A stretch of 64,000 nt of DNA. Source: Bacteroidales bacterium. Its GTDB lineage: Bacteria; Bacteroidota; Bacteroidia; Bacteroidales; Muribaculaceae. The notes under the pieces are model-generated. The model did no database searches and was not told the origin of the DNA. It was given only the letters and a program-made list of their open reading frames with translations. Shown here in pieces: positions 36,432 to 46,065 of this stretch. How positions within the stretch are numbered: position 1 is the stretch's first letter; each line of letters begins with the position of its first letter. Both the position numbers and the translations under genes were made by a program. The stretch is from positions 48,735-112,734 of the forward strand of contig SUXG01000004.1 of the NCBI GenBank assembly GCA_015061085.1. Direction: 5' to 3'.

Positions 36432-39400
36432 TCAGATGATGACTTTACCAGTCTTTGTTCCTACTTTGATAAGATAAATACCCTTGACAGGAGCTTCAAT
36501 ACAAATTGTATCACCTACTGATTTTTCGCTTCTGATTAGTGCGCCATCTGCCGAATAAACTTTCACTTCCACACCATTAGAAACATTCGCTATAATAATA
36601 TCGTTGCCTCTAGTATTTATTACGACACCGGCATCTGCATCAGCAACTCCTGTTACGATATTTCCAATTACATTTGCAGATGTCGGAGTAAAGAAATGTT
36701 CTTCGCGATTAGATTCAACAAATGCAATGTTATCTAAAGTGATTTGACTTGTTCCCGCATAATTTTCTGCTGCTCTTACAGTCAAATAGACTAATTCTCC
36801 ATCATAATCGGAGTATTCATTAAGTCCCAGTGAGTAGCTCAACAATCGTATAGCACCATCATTACGCAATACCGAAATCAATGCATGATCATTGCCTTTT
36901 CTTTCCGACAATGTCATCATGAAGCCATTGCTATCTTGACACAATTCTATACCTTCAGGCAATCGGATATCGACTTGGAATGCTGTAAAGGCATTAGTGT
37001 TATCCAATTTTATTGCAAGCTGCTTAGTTTCGCCTGCATCTATAACAAAGTCTTCAATATACAATTGGTTATTACTATTGTCATATTGTGGAGCTTTGAA
37101 TAGAGTTCGCGATGACTGTGATGGACTATCCAAGACAAGATTTACTAATAGTATAATATCTGTAACATTTACTTTTCTATCAGCATTAATATCTACTCCA
37201 GCCGGCACAAATCCTTGAATCTCATCTCCAAGTATATAACTTGCTGTCACAACTATGTCACTAATAGTAAGTAATCCATCATTATTCGCATCACCAAGTA
37301 TTGACATAACACTTACTTCACACATATCTTTCACATCTGAACCAGCAACTTCAGCAACAATTATCGTCTTGCCAACGCCATTGGCTGTTACCACACCATT
37401 TTGATCTACTGTTGCCACAGTATTATCCAACGATGACCAAACGACTGTCACAAAGTCAGTTGCTATTTCAGGAATAATACTTGTCAAAAGTTGTGAAGTT
37501 TCTCCAATCTTGAGTATAACCTCCTCTTTATCTATATCCAACGATGCAACTTGTATCGGACTAACTGTCACAAGACAAGCACTAATCAAATTCGATCCAT
37601 CAGTTGTTGTAGCCGTTATTACAACCTCTCCATCTCTTAGCGATGTCACCTCTCCATTTTGATTTACGATAGCTATGCTTTCATCTGAAGATTTCCAATA
37701 TAATGTTTTATTTGTAGCCGTAGATGGAAGCACTGTCGCCTCAAGTTTCATGGTCTGTGCTATTTCCATTGTTAATTCCGACCTATCAATAGACACTGAG
37801 TTTACCGGAATAGGAATAACATTCCATGAGACTCTGATGTCTCCATTATGCAAACCATCCATAAAACGTATCTGATCACTTATTTGCCCTGATGGTATGT
37901 GTAATGTGTATGTTCCAGGAGTCGTAACAGCAGGATTTATTTCGATATATACAACATTATTATTTCTACCTATTGCAGAGATTGGAATTTCATTACCATT
38001 TGCATCTTTAATAGTAGCACCTCTAATTGTACCATTCAAATACACTGTTTTTGAAAAACCTATTTCTACCTTATCCAAATATCCTATTTCACCCTCTGCC
38101 GGAGTAATTTCACTTGGGAAAAGTCTTTCTGGTACAATTAGCCATGAACGATTTATAATTTTATTTGTTCCACCAGATGCACCGATAAAATATCTTGGAG
38201 GCACATTCAAGGTGTACGTTTTTCCGACTGTCCACCCACTACCATAATTCGGGGAGCAGATTATAGTTGCAGTAAGACCATCATCGCTTATCTCTACTCT
38301 AAAATCTTTTCCACAATTATCAGGGTCGTCACTCACTATTGATATCTCATCTATAATAGGCTTAAATTCACCGGTATCCGGATCAACCTCACTTATTTCC
38401 GGATCAATTAATCCCACTTGAGGATTAACGACAACCGACTCATTAAATGTAATTGTAATACGACTCAGGTCTGACACTTCAGAACCTACCGGCTTGATTT
38501 CTTGTGGGACTACAGGAGGAAGCACCACATCCCAAACTAAGTCAAAAGCACGATTTTTCATGCTTCCATACGAATCATTGGATAAGACTCCTGCAGGAAA
38601 TGAAATAGTGTATCTTCCGAGTTCTGTGATTGATGGTGAAACTGTTCCCATCAATGCACTATTATTGTTTGCGTCTTTTGTTTTATAAGTAGTAATAGTC
38701 CTAACTACACTACCATTTTTGTCACGCATGTAAAGAGTTGGGAAAGAACCTCCGTTAGAGACTATTATATCGTTTGGAAAACTGATAAGTATATCTTTAA
38801 TTTCTTGTAGTTCCCCTAGAGTAGGACTCACATTGCAATATGTGAATGTTTCTGGCACAATTGTCCAACTACAAGATATCGCTTCATAAGATCTATTATT
38901 TGAACTTGACACAAAATAACCTTCCGGGATAGTCATCGTATAAGTCTGACCAACTGTCCATCTTGAATAACTTGGCGAACATGTAATTGTCGCTGAAAAG
39001 TTATCAAGACTCATATTTACGGAAATATACGCTCCATAATTATTACCATCACTATTACTTCTAATCGAGATACTGCCGGCATTGGCATTGATATAAGCAG
39101 CTTTTGGGAAATTAATTGTAATCTTACTTAAACTTTCTGCGTCACCGACTGCAGGTTCTATTGAAGTATAAGTAAAATCAGCCGCTACATCAAAAGTAAC
39201 ATATTCTTTTGCTATATTTTCTTTTATTGATGTAATCGGCATTTCTGTATCTTGACCATTCCAACTCTTCATACTTGGTGTCGAAATATCCAAAATCTCA
39301 TCTACCCCTAAATTACCCGGATATGGTGCTGTATAAGAATCTACATTACCATATGACGATGGATCTGATGTGGGTATTTGATAGCTTGCATTAGCAACAA

Positions 39401-40739
39401 CCGGATAGAATTGTTGCTTATGAGAAGCATTTATAGTATTACTTCCCTTTTTGCTTAATCCTTCTGAAGCGCGATAAATCATTAATCCATGACCAAACAA
39501 GTCGGTATCGAATCCCTTTTGAGAACGATATTCCAATAGGAAAAACTCATTACTCGTTTTTGTATTGATTCTAACAAAGCCATCTTGTGATTTAGCTGAT
39601 AATTTATGAGACGAAGCTCCATTGACAGTCGTCACGTTAGCCCAACCAAAATCATATATCTTAGTGTATGGATTAAAGTGAGCCGGACAAGCCCCTGCTC
39701 TATTCCAATTACCTTCTGCCATCAAATCCCATGAGCCTGTACCGGGATATTCCCCATTTGTTGCATAGTCCGTGTCATAAAAGTCGGATGTTCCCAATAC
39801 GTGACCTATTTCATGGCAAATTACACCGATGTTTGTAATCAAACTATCACTATTACCCCTCAATTCCGGGGAGCAAGAATAGTTTGATAATCTTACACCA
39901 TCAACTGTCATTGACAATGTCCACGAATGAGCCCATATACAATCTCCTCCTCCTCCTGCTTCTTCTCCATAGCCAGCATATATAATATGCACACCACTAT
40001 AATTAGCAAAATTCACATCATTATTTGCCATTCTTATAGCTTCTTCAGCCATTTCTCGTGGTCGGATATCATTCGCTCCCGATGTCGTATTTGCTCCGTA
40101 ATATGCACGGTTGTTTGAAAGTCGATAGACTCCTGCAACATCAGTTATCAAATCCAATTGTCCAAACGAATTTTCTCTATAATAGTCACGCACACTACCT
40201 ATACGTCCATTCTCAGTATAATCAACTTGATTTACCAACTTCTCAAAATCCGATTTGCTTTTTTGAAAAGCACAATCCGGATAATCAACAAGAATGAGCA
40301 ACATTCTGCGAGTTCCGGTAACAGCCTTTTGTGGTCCTGATGTCCTTTGTATTACCCTTGACTGATGCAATAACTTTGCTGCATTTCTTTGGTTAAGCGA
40401 AAAAAACAATTTTTTGGGTGTCGACTTTAATTTCCTTTGCACTTCGATTGGACGCTTTCCAATGTCAGTCGCAACCATTTCAGATGGGACTAAATCACCT
40501 TTAGTATCAATCTTCGCATACACTAAATTGCCAACTTTATCATAGAGTAATGTGTAACCATCTTCCGTCTCAGCCCATTTCAAATTTTCGTCACCCCTCA
40601 ACTTAATCTTGACCACACTGCCGTCAGGCTGCCTGAAGTCAATCATACCGGGGTAAGCCACTGATGCATTACACAACATAATGATATTGCTTAATAATAT
40701 TAAAGCAACAATACGCCTACATTTCTTTAATAATTCCAT
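36432..40739 (-). CDS. Giant secreted M6-family metalloprotease with Ig-like, dockerin and cohesin-like domains
   Basis: A 1435-residue exported protease. Signal peptide about 1-27; propeptide-like region to about 140; M6 catalytic domain with HEIGHVLGTSDFYD at about 309 (HExxHxxGxxD). Repeated Ig-like/SbsA-type domains span about 525-990, two BIG2 domains about 990-1160, a dockerin type I pair of calcium loops (GDANNDGLLTISD and VDINADRKVNVTD, about 1165-1215), a cohesin-like beta domain (about 1230-1365) and a T9SS-type tail ending GIYLIKVGTKTGKVII. The N-terminal half is paralogous to the protease at 4341-7583. It is probably a surface or secreted protease. It has a strong promoter, with a CRP-like palindrome upstream. 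Confidence 0.9.
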   Translation of the reverse strand: MELLKKCRRIVALILLSNIIMLCNASVAYPGMIDFRQPDGSVVKIKLRGDENLKWAETEDGYTLLYDKVGNLVYAKIDTKGDLVPSEMVATDIGKRPIEVQRKLKSTPKKLFFSLNQRNAAKLLHQSRVIQRTSGPQKAVTGTRRMLLILVDYPDCAFQKSKSDFEKLVNQVDYTENGRIGSVRDYYRENSFGQLDLITDVAGVYRLSNNRAYYGANTTSGANDIRPREMAEEAIRMANNDVNFANYSGVHIIYAGYGEEAGGGGDCIWAHSWTLSMTVDGVRLSNYSCSPELRGNSDSLITNIGVICHEIGHVLGTSDFYDTDYATNGEYPGTGSWDLMAEGNWNRAGACPAHFNPYTKIYDFGWANVTTVNGASSHKLSAKSQDGFVRINTKTSNEFFLLEYRSQKGFDTDLFGHGLMIYRASEGLSKKGSNTINASHKQQFYPVVANASYQIPTSDPSSYGNVDSYTAPYPGNLGVDEILDISTPSMKSWNGQDTEMPITSIKENIAKEYVTFDVAADFTYTSIEPAVGDAESLSKITINFPKAAYINANAGSISIRSNSDGNNYGAYISVNMSLDNFSATITCSPSYSRWTVGQTYTMTIPEGYFVSSSNNRSYEAISCSWTIVPETFTYCNVSPTLGELQEIKDILISFPNDIIVSNGGSFPTLYMRDKNGSVVRTITTYKTKDANNNSALMGTVSPSITELGRYTISFPAGVLSNDSYGSMKNRAFDLVWDVVLPPVVPQEIKPVGSEVSDLSRITITFNESVVVNPQVGLIDPEISEVDPDTGEFKPIIDEISIVSDDPDNCGKDFRVEISDDGLTATIICSPNYGSGWTVGKTYTLNVPPRYFIGASGGTNKIINRSWLIVPERLFPSEITPAEGEIGYLDKVEIGFSKTVYLNGTIRGATIKDANGNEIPISAIGRNNNVVYIEINPAVTTPGTYTLHIPSGQISDQIRFMDGLHNGDIRVSWNVIPIPVNSVSIDRSELTMEIAQTMKLEATVLPSTATNKTLYWKSSDESIAIVNQNGEVTSLRDGEVVITATTTDGSNLISACLVTVSPIQVASLDIDKEEVILKIGETSQLLTSIIPEIATDFVTVVWSSLDNTVATVDQNGVVTANGVGKTIIVAEVAGSDVKDMCEVSVMSILGDANNDGLLTISDIVVTASYILGDEIQGFVPAGVDINADRKVNVTDIILLVNLVLDSPSQSSRTLFKAPQYDNSNNQLYIEDFVIDAGETKQLAIKLDNTNAFTAFQVDIRLPEGIELCQDSNGFMMTLSERKGNDHALISVLRNDGAIRLLSYSLGLNEYSDYDGELVYLTVRAAENYAGTSQITLDNIAFVESNREEHFFTPTSANVIGNIVTGVADADAGVVINTRGNDIIIANVSNGVEVKVYSADGALIRSEKSVGDTICIEAPVKGIYLIKVGTKTGKVII

Positions 40740-40887
40740 ACACTATGTTTTTTTAAAATTATACTTATCATTACGTCTATTCAATAAATAATAGACGCAC
40801 AAACATTAAGCAGAAAAACAAAGTCAATATCAAATTAAAAATTTATAGTTTTATCATCTCACTATTATAAAACATAGTTCACATTTG

Positions 40888-40918
40888 CAAATATAACTAT
40901 TTTTTTTATTATAACAAA
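40888..40918 (-). promoter_or_regulatory. Promoter of the giant M6 protease gene
   Basis: On the minus strand TTTG (40918-40915), 19 bases, TATATTTG (40895-40888): an exact Bacteroidetes consensus. Transcription should start near 40881. Confidence 0.8.
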
Positions 40919-40964
40919 TTTTATTGTTTGAAATGTAGTAATTATTTTAAGAATCAATCATTTA

Positions 40965-40980
40965 TGTGACATACATCACA
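40965..40980. promoter_or_regulatory. CRP-like operator palindrome
   Basis: TGTGA-N6-TCACA, a perfect match to the E. coli CRP half-site arrangement. Its centre is about 91 bases upstream of the predicted M6 start site, a distance at which CRP-type activators can work. The regulator is not in the window. Confidence 0.45.
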
Positions 40981-41080
40981 ATTTTAAAAATTTCATATTG
41001 TATCAAACTATATTGCTTTTATACTGATATTCTACGATAATTTATATCAAACTATCCTTTATAAATCACAAATTATGATT

Positions 41081-42700
41081 TCATCTATCAATCAACAAAA
41101 TCTCACGATTTCGCATTGTTCGCCCCAAATGATCCATATTGTATGCACATAGCGTATCACCATTATCCAATGCAACATTCCAATAATATTTAAATGAAAT
41201 ATTTTTCGCACTAACTTCATTGCTTCCAATTGCACATAATATTCTATCTAATAAATTCGCAGCAGGGAGATGATTTCCTACTGTTATATTCAAATCATTA
41301 CCTATATTTTCTGATGAAAAAAACAACGGATATTGCCCCATAAGACCAGCTGATCCCTTTATTAATGACCATTTTTCAATTGGCAAGAATCTATAATCAC
41401 TCGGCAAAATCAGAATATTTGTATAATCATCATTAAAGCCATAATGAAAAGCATAGCTTCTATTGCCATAAGATGAAGCAATTGATTTCGGTATATCAAA
41501 TGCCCACCATGGAATATTTCTTGAATCAGTTATGTCAATATACGCAATTGGTCTTTTAGTCAATTCTACTTGTCGGCACACCTCTTTTATCTCATTTGAT
41601 AACAACATTTGCCACCTACATACTTCTATCATTGAGATAAGCATTAATATCGACGTAATGCTACCAATTAATATTTGGGGAGATTGCCACCATTTAAATG
41701 TCAAAACAAGCAATCTAAACGATAAAATAATAGCTACCAAATCTGTAAACCATAATCCACGATGAACAGTTCCACTCGCAATAGCTATTGCATAACTGAA
41801 TATTATAACAAAAACATAAATTGCCTCTTGTTTAAGAATACTAATCAAATACTTTAATCCTCGCCTAAATCCGACAAAAATCAAAATTACAACGAGCATC
41901 CACACTGACTCCAATTGCAATATACTTTCTTTTATGATAGACAGTATAGATCCATTAGATTGCTCGACAACTTGACTTTGAAGACGACTAAAAATCCCAG
42001 GTGTCATAAAACAAAAAAGTGCTCCAACAGCAAGAGTACAAATCAATCGAAATCGTCGTCTTCTATCGGTTTTATCAATCACAAGTATAGACAGACATGC
42101 AGCAATCATTGCAAATGTAAATCCTTCATGAGACATTCCTATAATCAGAACTATCGGCCACTGAATCCATTGATATTTTGACGAAATAAAATTCCTTTTT
42201 AGGAATATTTGAAAAAATATCAATATAAAAACCGACACCCACACATAATTGAGCATAAAATCGCTTGACGCCATATTATCATACCATGGCAACATCGTCC
42301 ACAAAGCTAATGCAGACATGCCTACAATATGAGTTAACTTCAGCATACGTCTTCCTGCAATAGAATATGCAGTAATCAAGACTAATAGTCCGACCATTAG
42401 ACCATGACTAATATCGACTACTAATTTAGGAAGCAGATTTACTAAACATTGTATATAATTAGGCAATCTGCTTGTAATTTTTATGTGATGATAATATATT
42501 GCACGACAAGCATCGCCAAAGTCTTTTATAAAATCACCCTCACTATACCAAAATCGAACATCTTCACCCGGCAACCTCATGTATTGTAAATCATCAGTCC
42601 ATGGCACACATGCGTACCGCCACGCCACAGCGATAATTGCAACACAAAATAAGATTAGCAGACTCACATATTTACTGCTTCGCTGGGCAAAGATATTCAT
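41081..42700 (-). CDS. Multi-pass membrane protein, DUF6056/GT-C-like
   Basis: A 539-residue protein with about ten membrane helices (first at about 12-30) and a soluble C-terminal 150 residues. An early acidic motif (WTDDLQYMRLPGED, about 34) after the first helix resembles the Asp motif of GT-C glycosyltransferases, and MLNYVWVSVF with GMSHEGFTFA are typical of DUF6056 proteins of gut Bacteroidetes. It might transfer sugars from lipid carriers, but that is inference. It is last in the M23-MerR-pyrK-pyrD cluster, 64 bases after pyrD. Confidence 0.7.
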   Translation of the reverse strand: MNIFAQRSSKYVSLLILFCVAIIAVAWRYACVPWTDDLQYMRLPGEDVRFWYSEGDFIKDFGDACRAIYYHHIKITSRLPNYIQCLVNLLPKLVVDISHGLMVGLLVLITAYSIAGRRMLKLTHIVGMSALALWTMLPWYDNMASSDFMLNYVWVSVFILIFFQIFLKRNFISSKYQWIQWPIVLIIGMSHEGFTFAMIAACLSILVIDKTDRRRRFRLICTLAVGALFCFMTPGIFSRLQSQVVEQSNGSILSIIKESILQLESVWMLVVILIFVGFRRGLKYLISILKQEAIYVFVIIFSYAIAIASGTVHRGLWFTDLVAIILSFRLLVLTFKWWQSPQILIGSITSILMLISMIEVCRWQMLLSNEIKEVCRQVELTKRPIAYIDITDSRNIPWWAFDIPKSIASSYGNRSYAFHYGFNDDYTNILILPSDYRFLPIEKWSLIKGSAGLMGQYPLFFSSENIGNDLNITVGNHLPAANLLDRILCAIGSNEVSAKNISFKYYWNVALDNGDTLCAYNMDHLGRTMRNREILLIDR

Positions 42701-42764
42701 TTTGAAACTTTTAAATTTCTAATAGTCCTAAATTAATTTAATTTAGAAGTGCTTATTTGCCTGA

Positions 42765-43673
42765 TTATATTTTTCCGACAATATCATTTATGTCTTCGAT
42801 GCCATGGCGCTTGCAGTAGTCAGTCATATAATCCACAATTTCCACTGTCACTGCCGGATTGATAAAATTAGCCGTTCCGACTTCAATTGCATTTGCACCT
42901 GCAAGCATAAATTCAAGTGCATCACGACCATTCATGATACCACCGAGTCCGATTACCGGAATATTTACAGCCTTAGCCACTTGCCATACCATACGAACTG
43001 CTATCGGACGAATACAAGGACCCGACAAGCCACCGGTAATTGTGCTAAGTATAGGAGCTTGTTTTTCTACGTCGATAGCCATTCCAAGGAATGTATTAGT
43101 GAGTGATACTGCATCTGCACCTTCTGACTCAACTGCTTTAGCTATCGATGCAATATCTGTCACATTAGGCGACAATTTGATTATCATCGGTTTGGAATAT
43201 GCCTTTCTCACAGCTGCTGTCACTGATGCTGCTCCCTCGCATGTCGTACCAAATGCCATACCCCCTTGCTTAACATTAGGGCATGAAATATTAACTTCAA
43301 TACCATCTACTCGCTCAAGAGGCATTAACTTTTCACATACAGCAACATAGTCATCAATTGATGCACCACTTACGTTTACGATTATCTTACACTGATAGTC
43401 TTTGATACGAGGATATATGTTGTTGATAAAATAATCGACACCCTTGTTTTGCAATCCTACAGCATTAAGCATTCCACTCGGAGTCTCTGCCATACGCGGA
43501 TATGGATTTCCTTCTCGATGATTGAGAGTTGTACCCTTAACTATTATCGCTCCGAGACGGTTCAAATCTATAATATCGGCAAATTCTTCACCGTAACCAA
43601 ATGTCCCTGATGCTGTCATCACCGGATTGTTAAGCACCAATCCTCCGCCTATATTTACTTTTAGATTTCCCAT
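42765..43673 (-). CDS. pyrD: Dihydroorotate dehydrogenase B, catalytic subunit
   Basis: A 302-residue class 1B dihydroorotate dehydrogenase (FMN-dependent oxidation of dihydroorotate to orotate, pyrimidine synthesis, cytoplasm). Motifs: [13 protein letters not shown] (about 16), catalytic Cys in [12 protein letters not shown] (about 128), KLSPNVTDI (about 165), SLTNT (about 191) and the FMN phosphate site [19 protein letters not shown] (about 242). The Cys instead of Ser marks class 1. It overlaps pyrK by 13 bases, fitting the PyrDB-PyrK heterotetramer that uses NAD. Confidence 0.96.
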   Translation of the reverse strand: MGNLKVNIGGGLVLNNPVMTASGTFGYGEEFADIIDLNRLGAIIVKGTTLNHREGNPYPRMAETPSGMLNAVGLQNKGVDYFINNIYPRIKDYQCKIIVNVSGASIDDYVAVCEKLMPLERVDGIEVNISCPNVKQGGMAFGTTCEGAASVTAAVRKAYSKPMIIKLSPNVTDIASIAKAVESEGADAVSLTNTFLGMAIDVEKQAPILSTITGGLSGPCIRPIAVRMVWQVAKAVNIPVIGLGGIMNGRDALEFMLAGANAIEVGTANFINPAVTVEIVDYMTDYCKRHGIEDINDIVGKI

Positions 43674-44440
43674 TTCAATTCCTTTATATTAAATACCGGA
43701 CCTTCTGAGCAAACGCATACATTACCTTTTTTAGAATCTTCCACGCAACAAAGGCAGGCTCCAAGTCCACATGCCATTTTATTTTCTAAACTTACTTCAC
43801 ACTCACAACCTTTTTCTGTTGCAATTTTTGCCACTGCTTTCATCATTGGAGCAGGACCACAACAATAGATTTTATCAATTTTTCCCTTAAGAACTGAATG
43901 CATTGTCACAAATCCTTTTTCTCCCGCTGAAGCATCCTCTGTAGAAATAAACACTTCTCCAACTTGACGGAACGCTTCAAGTTCTAAGATGTCGGTGTCT
44001 TTTCTGCCTCCAAGAAGGAAACGAGGACTATAACCATTATCTTTTAGAATTTTACCCCAATAGAGCATAGGTGCCGTTCCCACACCACCACCGATAAGAA
44101 GCAAACTGTCATTTTTATCGTTAGGCAGAGAAAAGCCCCTTCCGAGAGGCAAAAGAATATTTAACTCATCACCCTCTTCGGCATTACAAATTGCATGAGT
44201 TCCTTCGCCGGCATCTTTAACAAGCAGCCACAGAAGTTGCTTGTCATAGTCAACAAAATTAACTGATATCGGACGTCTAAGGAACGTATTTTTCGATTTA
44301 TCAACTTGAATATTCACAAATTGACCACCTTCTATCAGTGGCATATCCTTACCGATAGGCGACAATTTAAGAAGAGTATATCCGTTGCCGAAGTTATCCA
44401 CCTCTGCCACCTTAAAGTCCATTAAATGTTTTTTTGTCAT
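43661..44440 (-). CDS. pyrK: Dihydroorotate dehydrogenase B, electron transfer subunit
   Basis: A 259-residue iron-sulfur flavoprotein that passes electrons from PyrDB to NAD. It contains the FAD-binding segment [11 protein letters not shown] (about 54), the NAD-binding [14 protein letters not shown] (about 118) and a C-terminal 2Fe-2S cluster with Cys in [19 protein letters not shown] and a later [10 protein letters not shown]. It is upstream of and overlapping pyrD, 27 bases after the MerR-type gene. Confidence 0.95.
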   Translation of the reverse strand: MTKKHLMDFKVAEVDNFGNGYTLLKLSPIGKDMPLIEGGQFVNIQVDKSKNTFLRRPISVNFVDYDKQLLWLLVKDAGEGTHAICNAEEGDELNILLPLGRGFSLPNDKNDSLLLIGGGVGTAPMLYWGKILKDNGYSPRFLLGGRKDTDILELEAFRQVGEVFISTEDASAGEKGFVTMHSVLKGKIDKIYCCGPAPMMKAVAKIATEKGCECEVSLENKMACGLGACLCCVEDSKKGNVCVCSEGPVFNIKELKWEI

Positions 44441-44467
44441 AGTTATATTATGAGTTGATATGTGTTT

Positions 44468-44812
44468 TTAAAGTTTTCTACCACCAAGAGCAACAAGCAA
44501 ATTAGCCAATTCAGAACGCACCGACTTCAGTCTGTCAATGATTTCAACTCGACGCGAAACATTATGCTTGTTAGAACGCAATTGCTCTCTTGCCGCCTCA
44601 ATTTTAAGACCTTTATCCTTTATCAGATAGTGAATGATGCGCAATAACTCTATGTCTTGCGGTCGATAATAACGAATGTTATGACTGCTTCGTATAGGCT
44701 TTATCATCGGAAATTCTTTTTCCCAAAATCTTAATGTCGATTGAGGCACATCAAGAATTTCTGCCACTTCCTTAATCTTATAGTATTGCTTACTTAATTC
44801 TTCCATAATCAT
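44468..44812 (-). CDS. MerR-family transcriptional regulator
   Basis: A 114-residue protein with a MerR-type winged helix at about 10-80 (YYKIKEVAEILDVPQSTLRFWEKEF, so the wing and second helix are typical) and a short C-terminal coiled coil (RRVEIIDRLKSVRSELANLL). There is no ligand or metal-binding domain and no Cys cluster, so the inducer is unknown. It lies between the M23 peptidase and pyrK (6 and 27 bases). This small MerR form beside an M23 peptidase is common in Bacteroidetes. The second Met (44806) is an alternative start. Confidence 0.88.
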   Translation of the reverse strand: MIMEELSKQYYKIKEVAEILDVPQSTLRFWEKEFPMIKPIRSSHNIRYYRPQDIELLRIIHYLIKDKGLKIEAAREQLRSNKHNVSRRVEIIDRLKSVRSELANLLVALGGRKL

Positions 44813-44818
44813 TCAGCA

Positions 44819-45787
44819 TTAATCCATCACAAAGCCTGCATTTTCAGCCGACTCTATCAAACTATTGTATTGTTCCGGTGTAACATCAAGGTAATAATAA
44901 TTCACAGGATTTTGAGGTTCATCTTTAAATCTAACTTCGTAATGAAGGTGGGGTCCTGTAGATTTACCGGTGCTACCCATCTCTCCGATTTTTTGACCTC
45001 TCTTGACGGTTTGTCCCGGTTTGACATCGATTTTATTTAGATGGGCATAACGTGTAAGATAATTATACCCATGATCGATATCAACTTTATTACCATATCC
45101 GGAAGCCCATGCTGCCGCAGCCACGACACCGTCAGCTGTCGCATAAATCGGAGTTCCGGTTGCATCCGAAAAATCTATACCTGAATGAAAACGAGTTCCT
45201 CCATAGACAGGGTCACGCCTATAACCAAAACCGGATGATATTTTTAAACTTTTAATCGGAACAGGAACAATTGCAGGTATACATCTTACTTTATCTTTCT
45301 GCTTATACGCCATTTCTCTAAGATGCTCAAACGACAATGATTGTGCATACAATCTCCTTTCCAAAAGACTAACTTGCTGAGTCAATTCTGTCATCAATGC
45401 GACATCGCTAAACTTTTTGTAATCTTGATTTCGTTCTTTATCCAAACCCGAATAACGCTGACTTCTGCTCATAGGATCCATCTGCATCATAACTCGATAG
45501 AAATTATCATCTCTATTTTGAAGAATGTCCATTATCTTATGTGCATCATCCAAACGATTTTGCAAAACATCATATTGAGCCTTTAGCGTTCTATTTTCTT
45601 CTATCAGCAATTGCTCACGAGGTGATATCAGATACAACTTAGAAAATAAAAAGAAGATAACAATACCAATAATTAATCCGAACACAATATGTCGCGCGAC
45701 ACTCCATATCCTTTTTTTCAATGAAGGATAAACTCGTTCGTAATTATCTGTCGTCGGATTATACCTATAAAATATCTTCTTACTCAT
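44819..45787 (-). CDS. M23-family murein endopeptidase
   Basis: A 322-residue membrane-anchored peptidase. One membrane helix at about 29-50, a coiled-coil region (about 58-155) and a LytM/M23 domain (about 195-295) with zinc ligands in FHSGIDFS and HLHYEV and the RYAHL motif; all expected residues are present, so it is probably an active cell-wall endopeptidase rather than an EnvC-like activator. It is the first gene of the operon and has an excellent promoter divergent from spt. Confidence 0.92.
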   Translation of the reverse strand: MSKKIFYRYNPTTDNYERVYPSLKKRIWSVARHIVFGLIIGIVIFFLFSKLYLISPREQLLIEENRTLKAQYDVLQNRLDDAHKIMDILQNRDDNFYRVMMQMDPMSRSQRYSGLDKERNQDYKKFSDVALMTELTQQVSLLERRLYAQSLSFEHLREMAYKQKDKVRCIPAIVPVPIKSLKISSGFGYRRDPVYGGTRFHSGIDFSDATGTPIYATADGVVAAAAWASGYGNKVDIDHGYNYLTRYAHLNKIDVKPGQTVKRGQKIGEMGSTGKSTGPHLHYEVRFKDEPQNPVNYYYLDVTPEQYNSLIESAENAGFVMD

Positions 45788-45820
45788 GTCTTGACAATTC
45801 GTAATTCAATAATTCATTTG

Positions 45821-45851
45821 CAAAGATATATATTTTTCTCCCATAATCAAA
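45821..45851 (-). promoter_or_regulatory. Promoter of the M23-merR-pyrK-pyrD cluster
   Basis: On the minus strand TTTG (45851-45848), 19 bases, TATCTTTG (45828-45821), 34 bases before the M23 start codon. Confidence 0.8.
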
Positions 45852-45964
45852 AAAGAAATTCATATTACTCCCCTAAACAACCTATAACAACACAAAACTG
45901 CACAAAAACAAATCGAATGAGCATTTTTTCGACTAAAATTTATCGGTAATTTGTAAAAAATTGT

Positions 45965-45972
45965 TACCTTTG
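45965..45972 (+). promoter_or_regulatory. -7 box of the spt promoter
   Basis: TACCTTTG followed by C. No convincing -33 is present at 19-20 bases. A leader of about 85 bases would precede spt. Confidence 0.55.
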
Positions 45973-46065
45973 CAGTCTGCAATGTGATATGTAGCAAAAC
46001 ATATAAATCTATCTATCGCAAATTGCAGTTGATTTAGAACGAAAAAACGCAGAAATAGATAAACT

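Larger units (their letters stand above)
40740..41080. other. Regulatory region upstream of the giant M6 protease
   Basis: 341 AT-rich bases holding the M6 promoter (40888-40918), a leader of about 140 bases and a CRP-like palindrome (40965-40980). No gene and no clear terminator for the upstream gene at 41081-42700. Confidence 0.55.
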
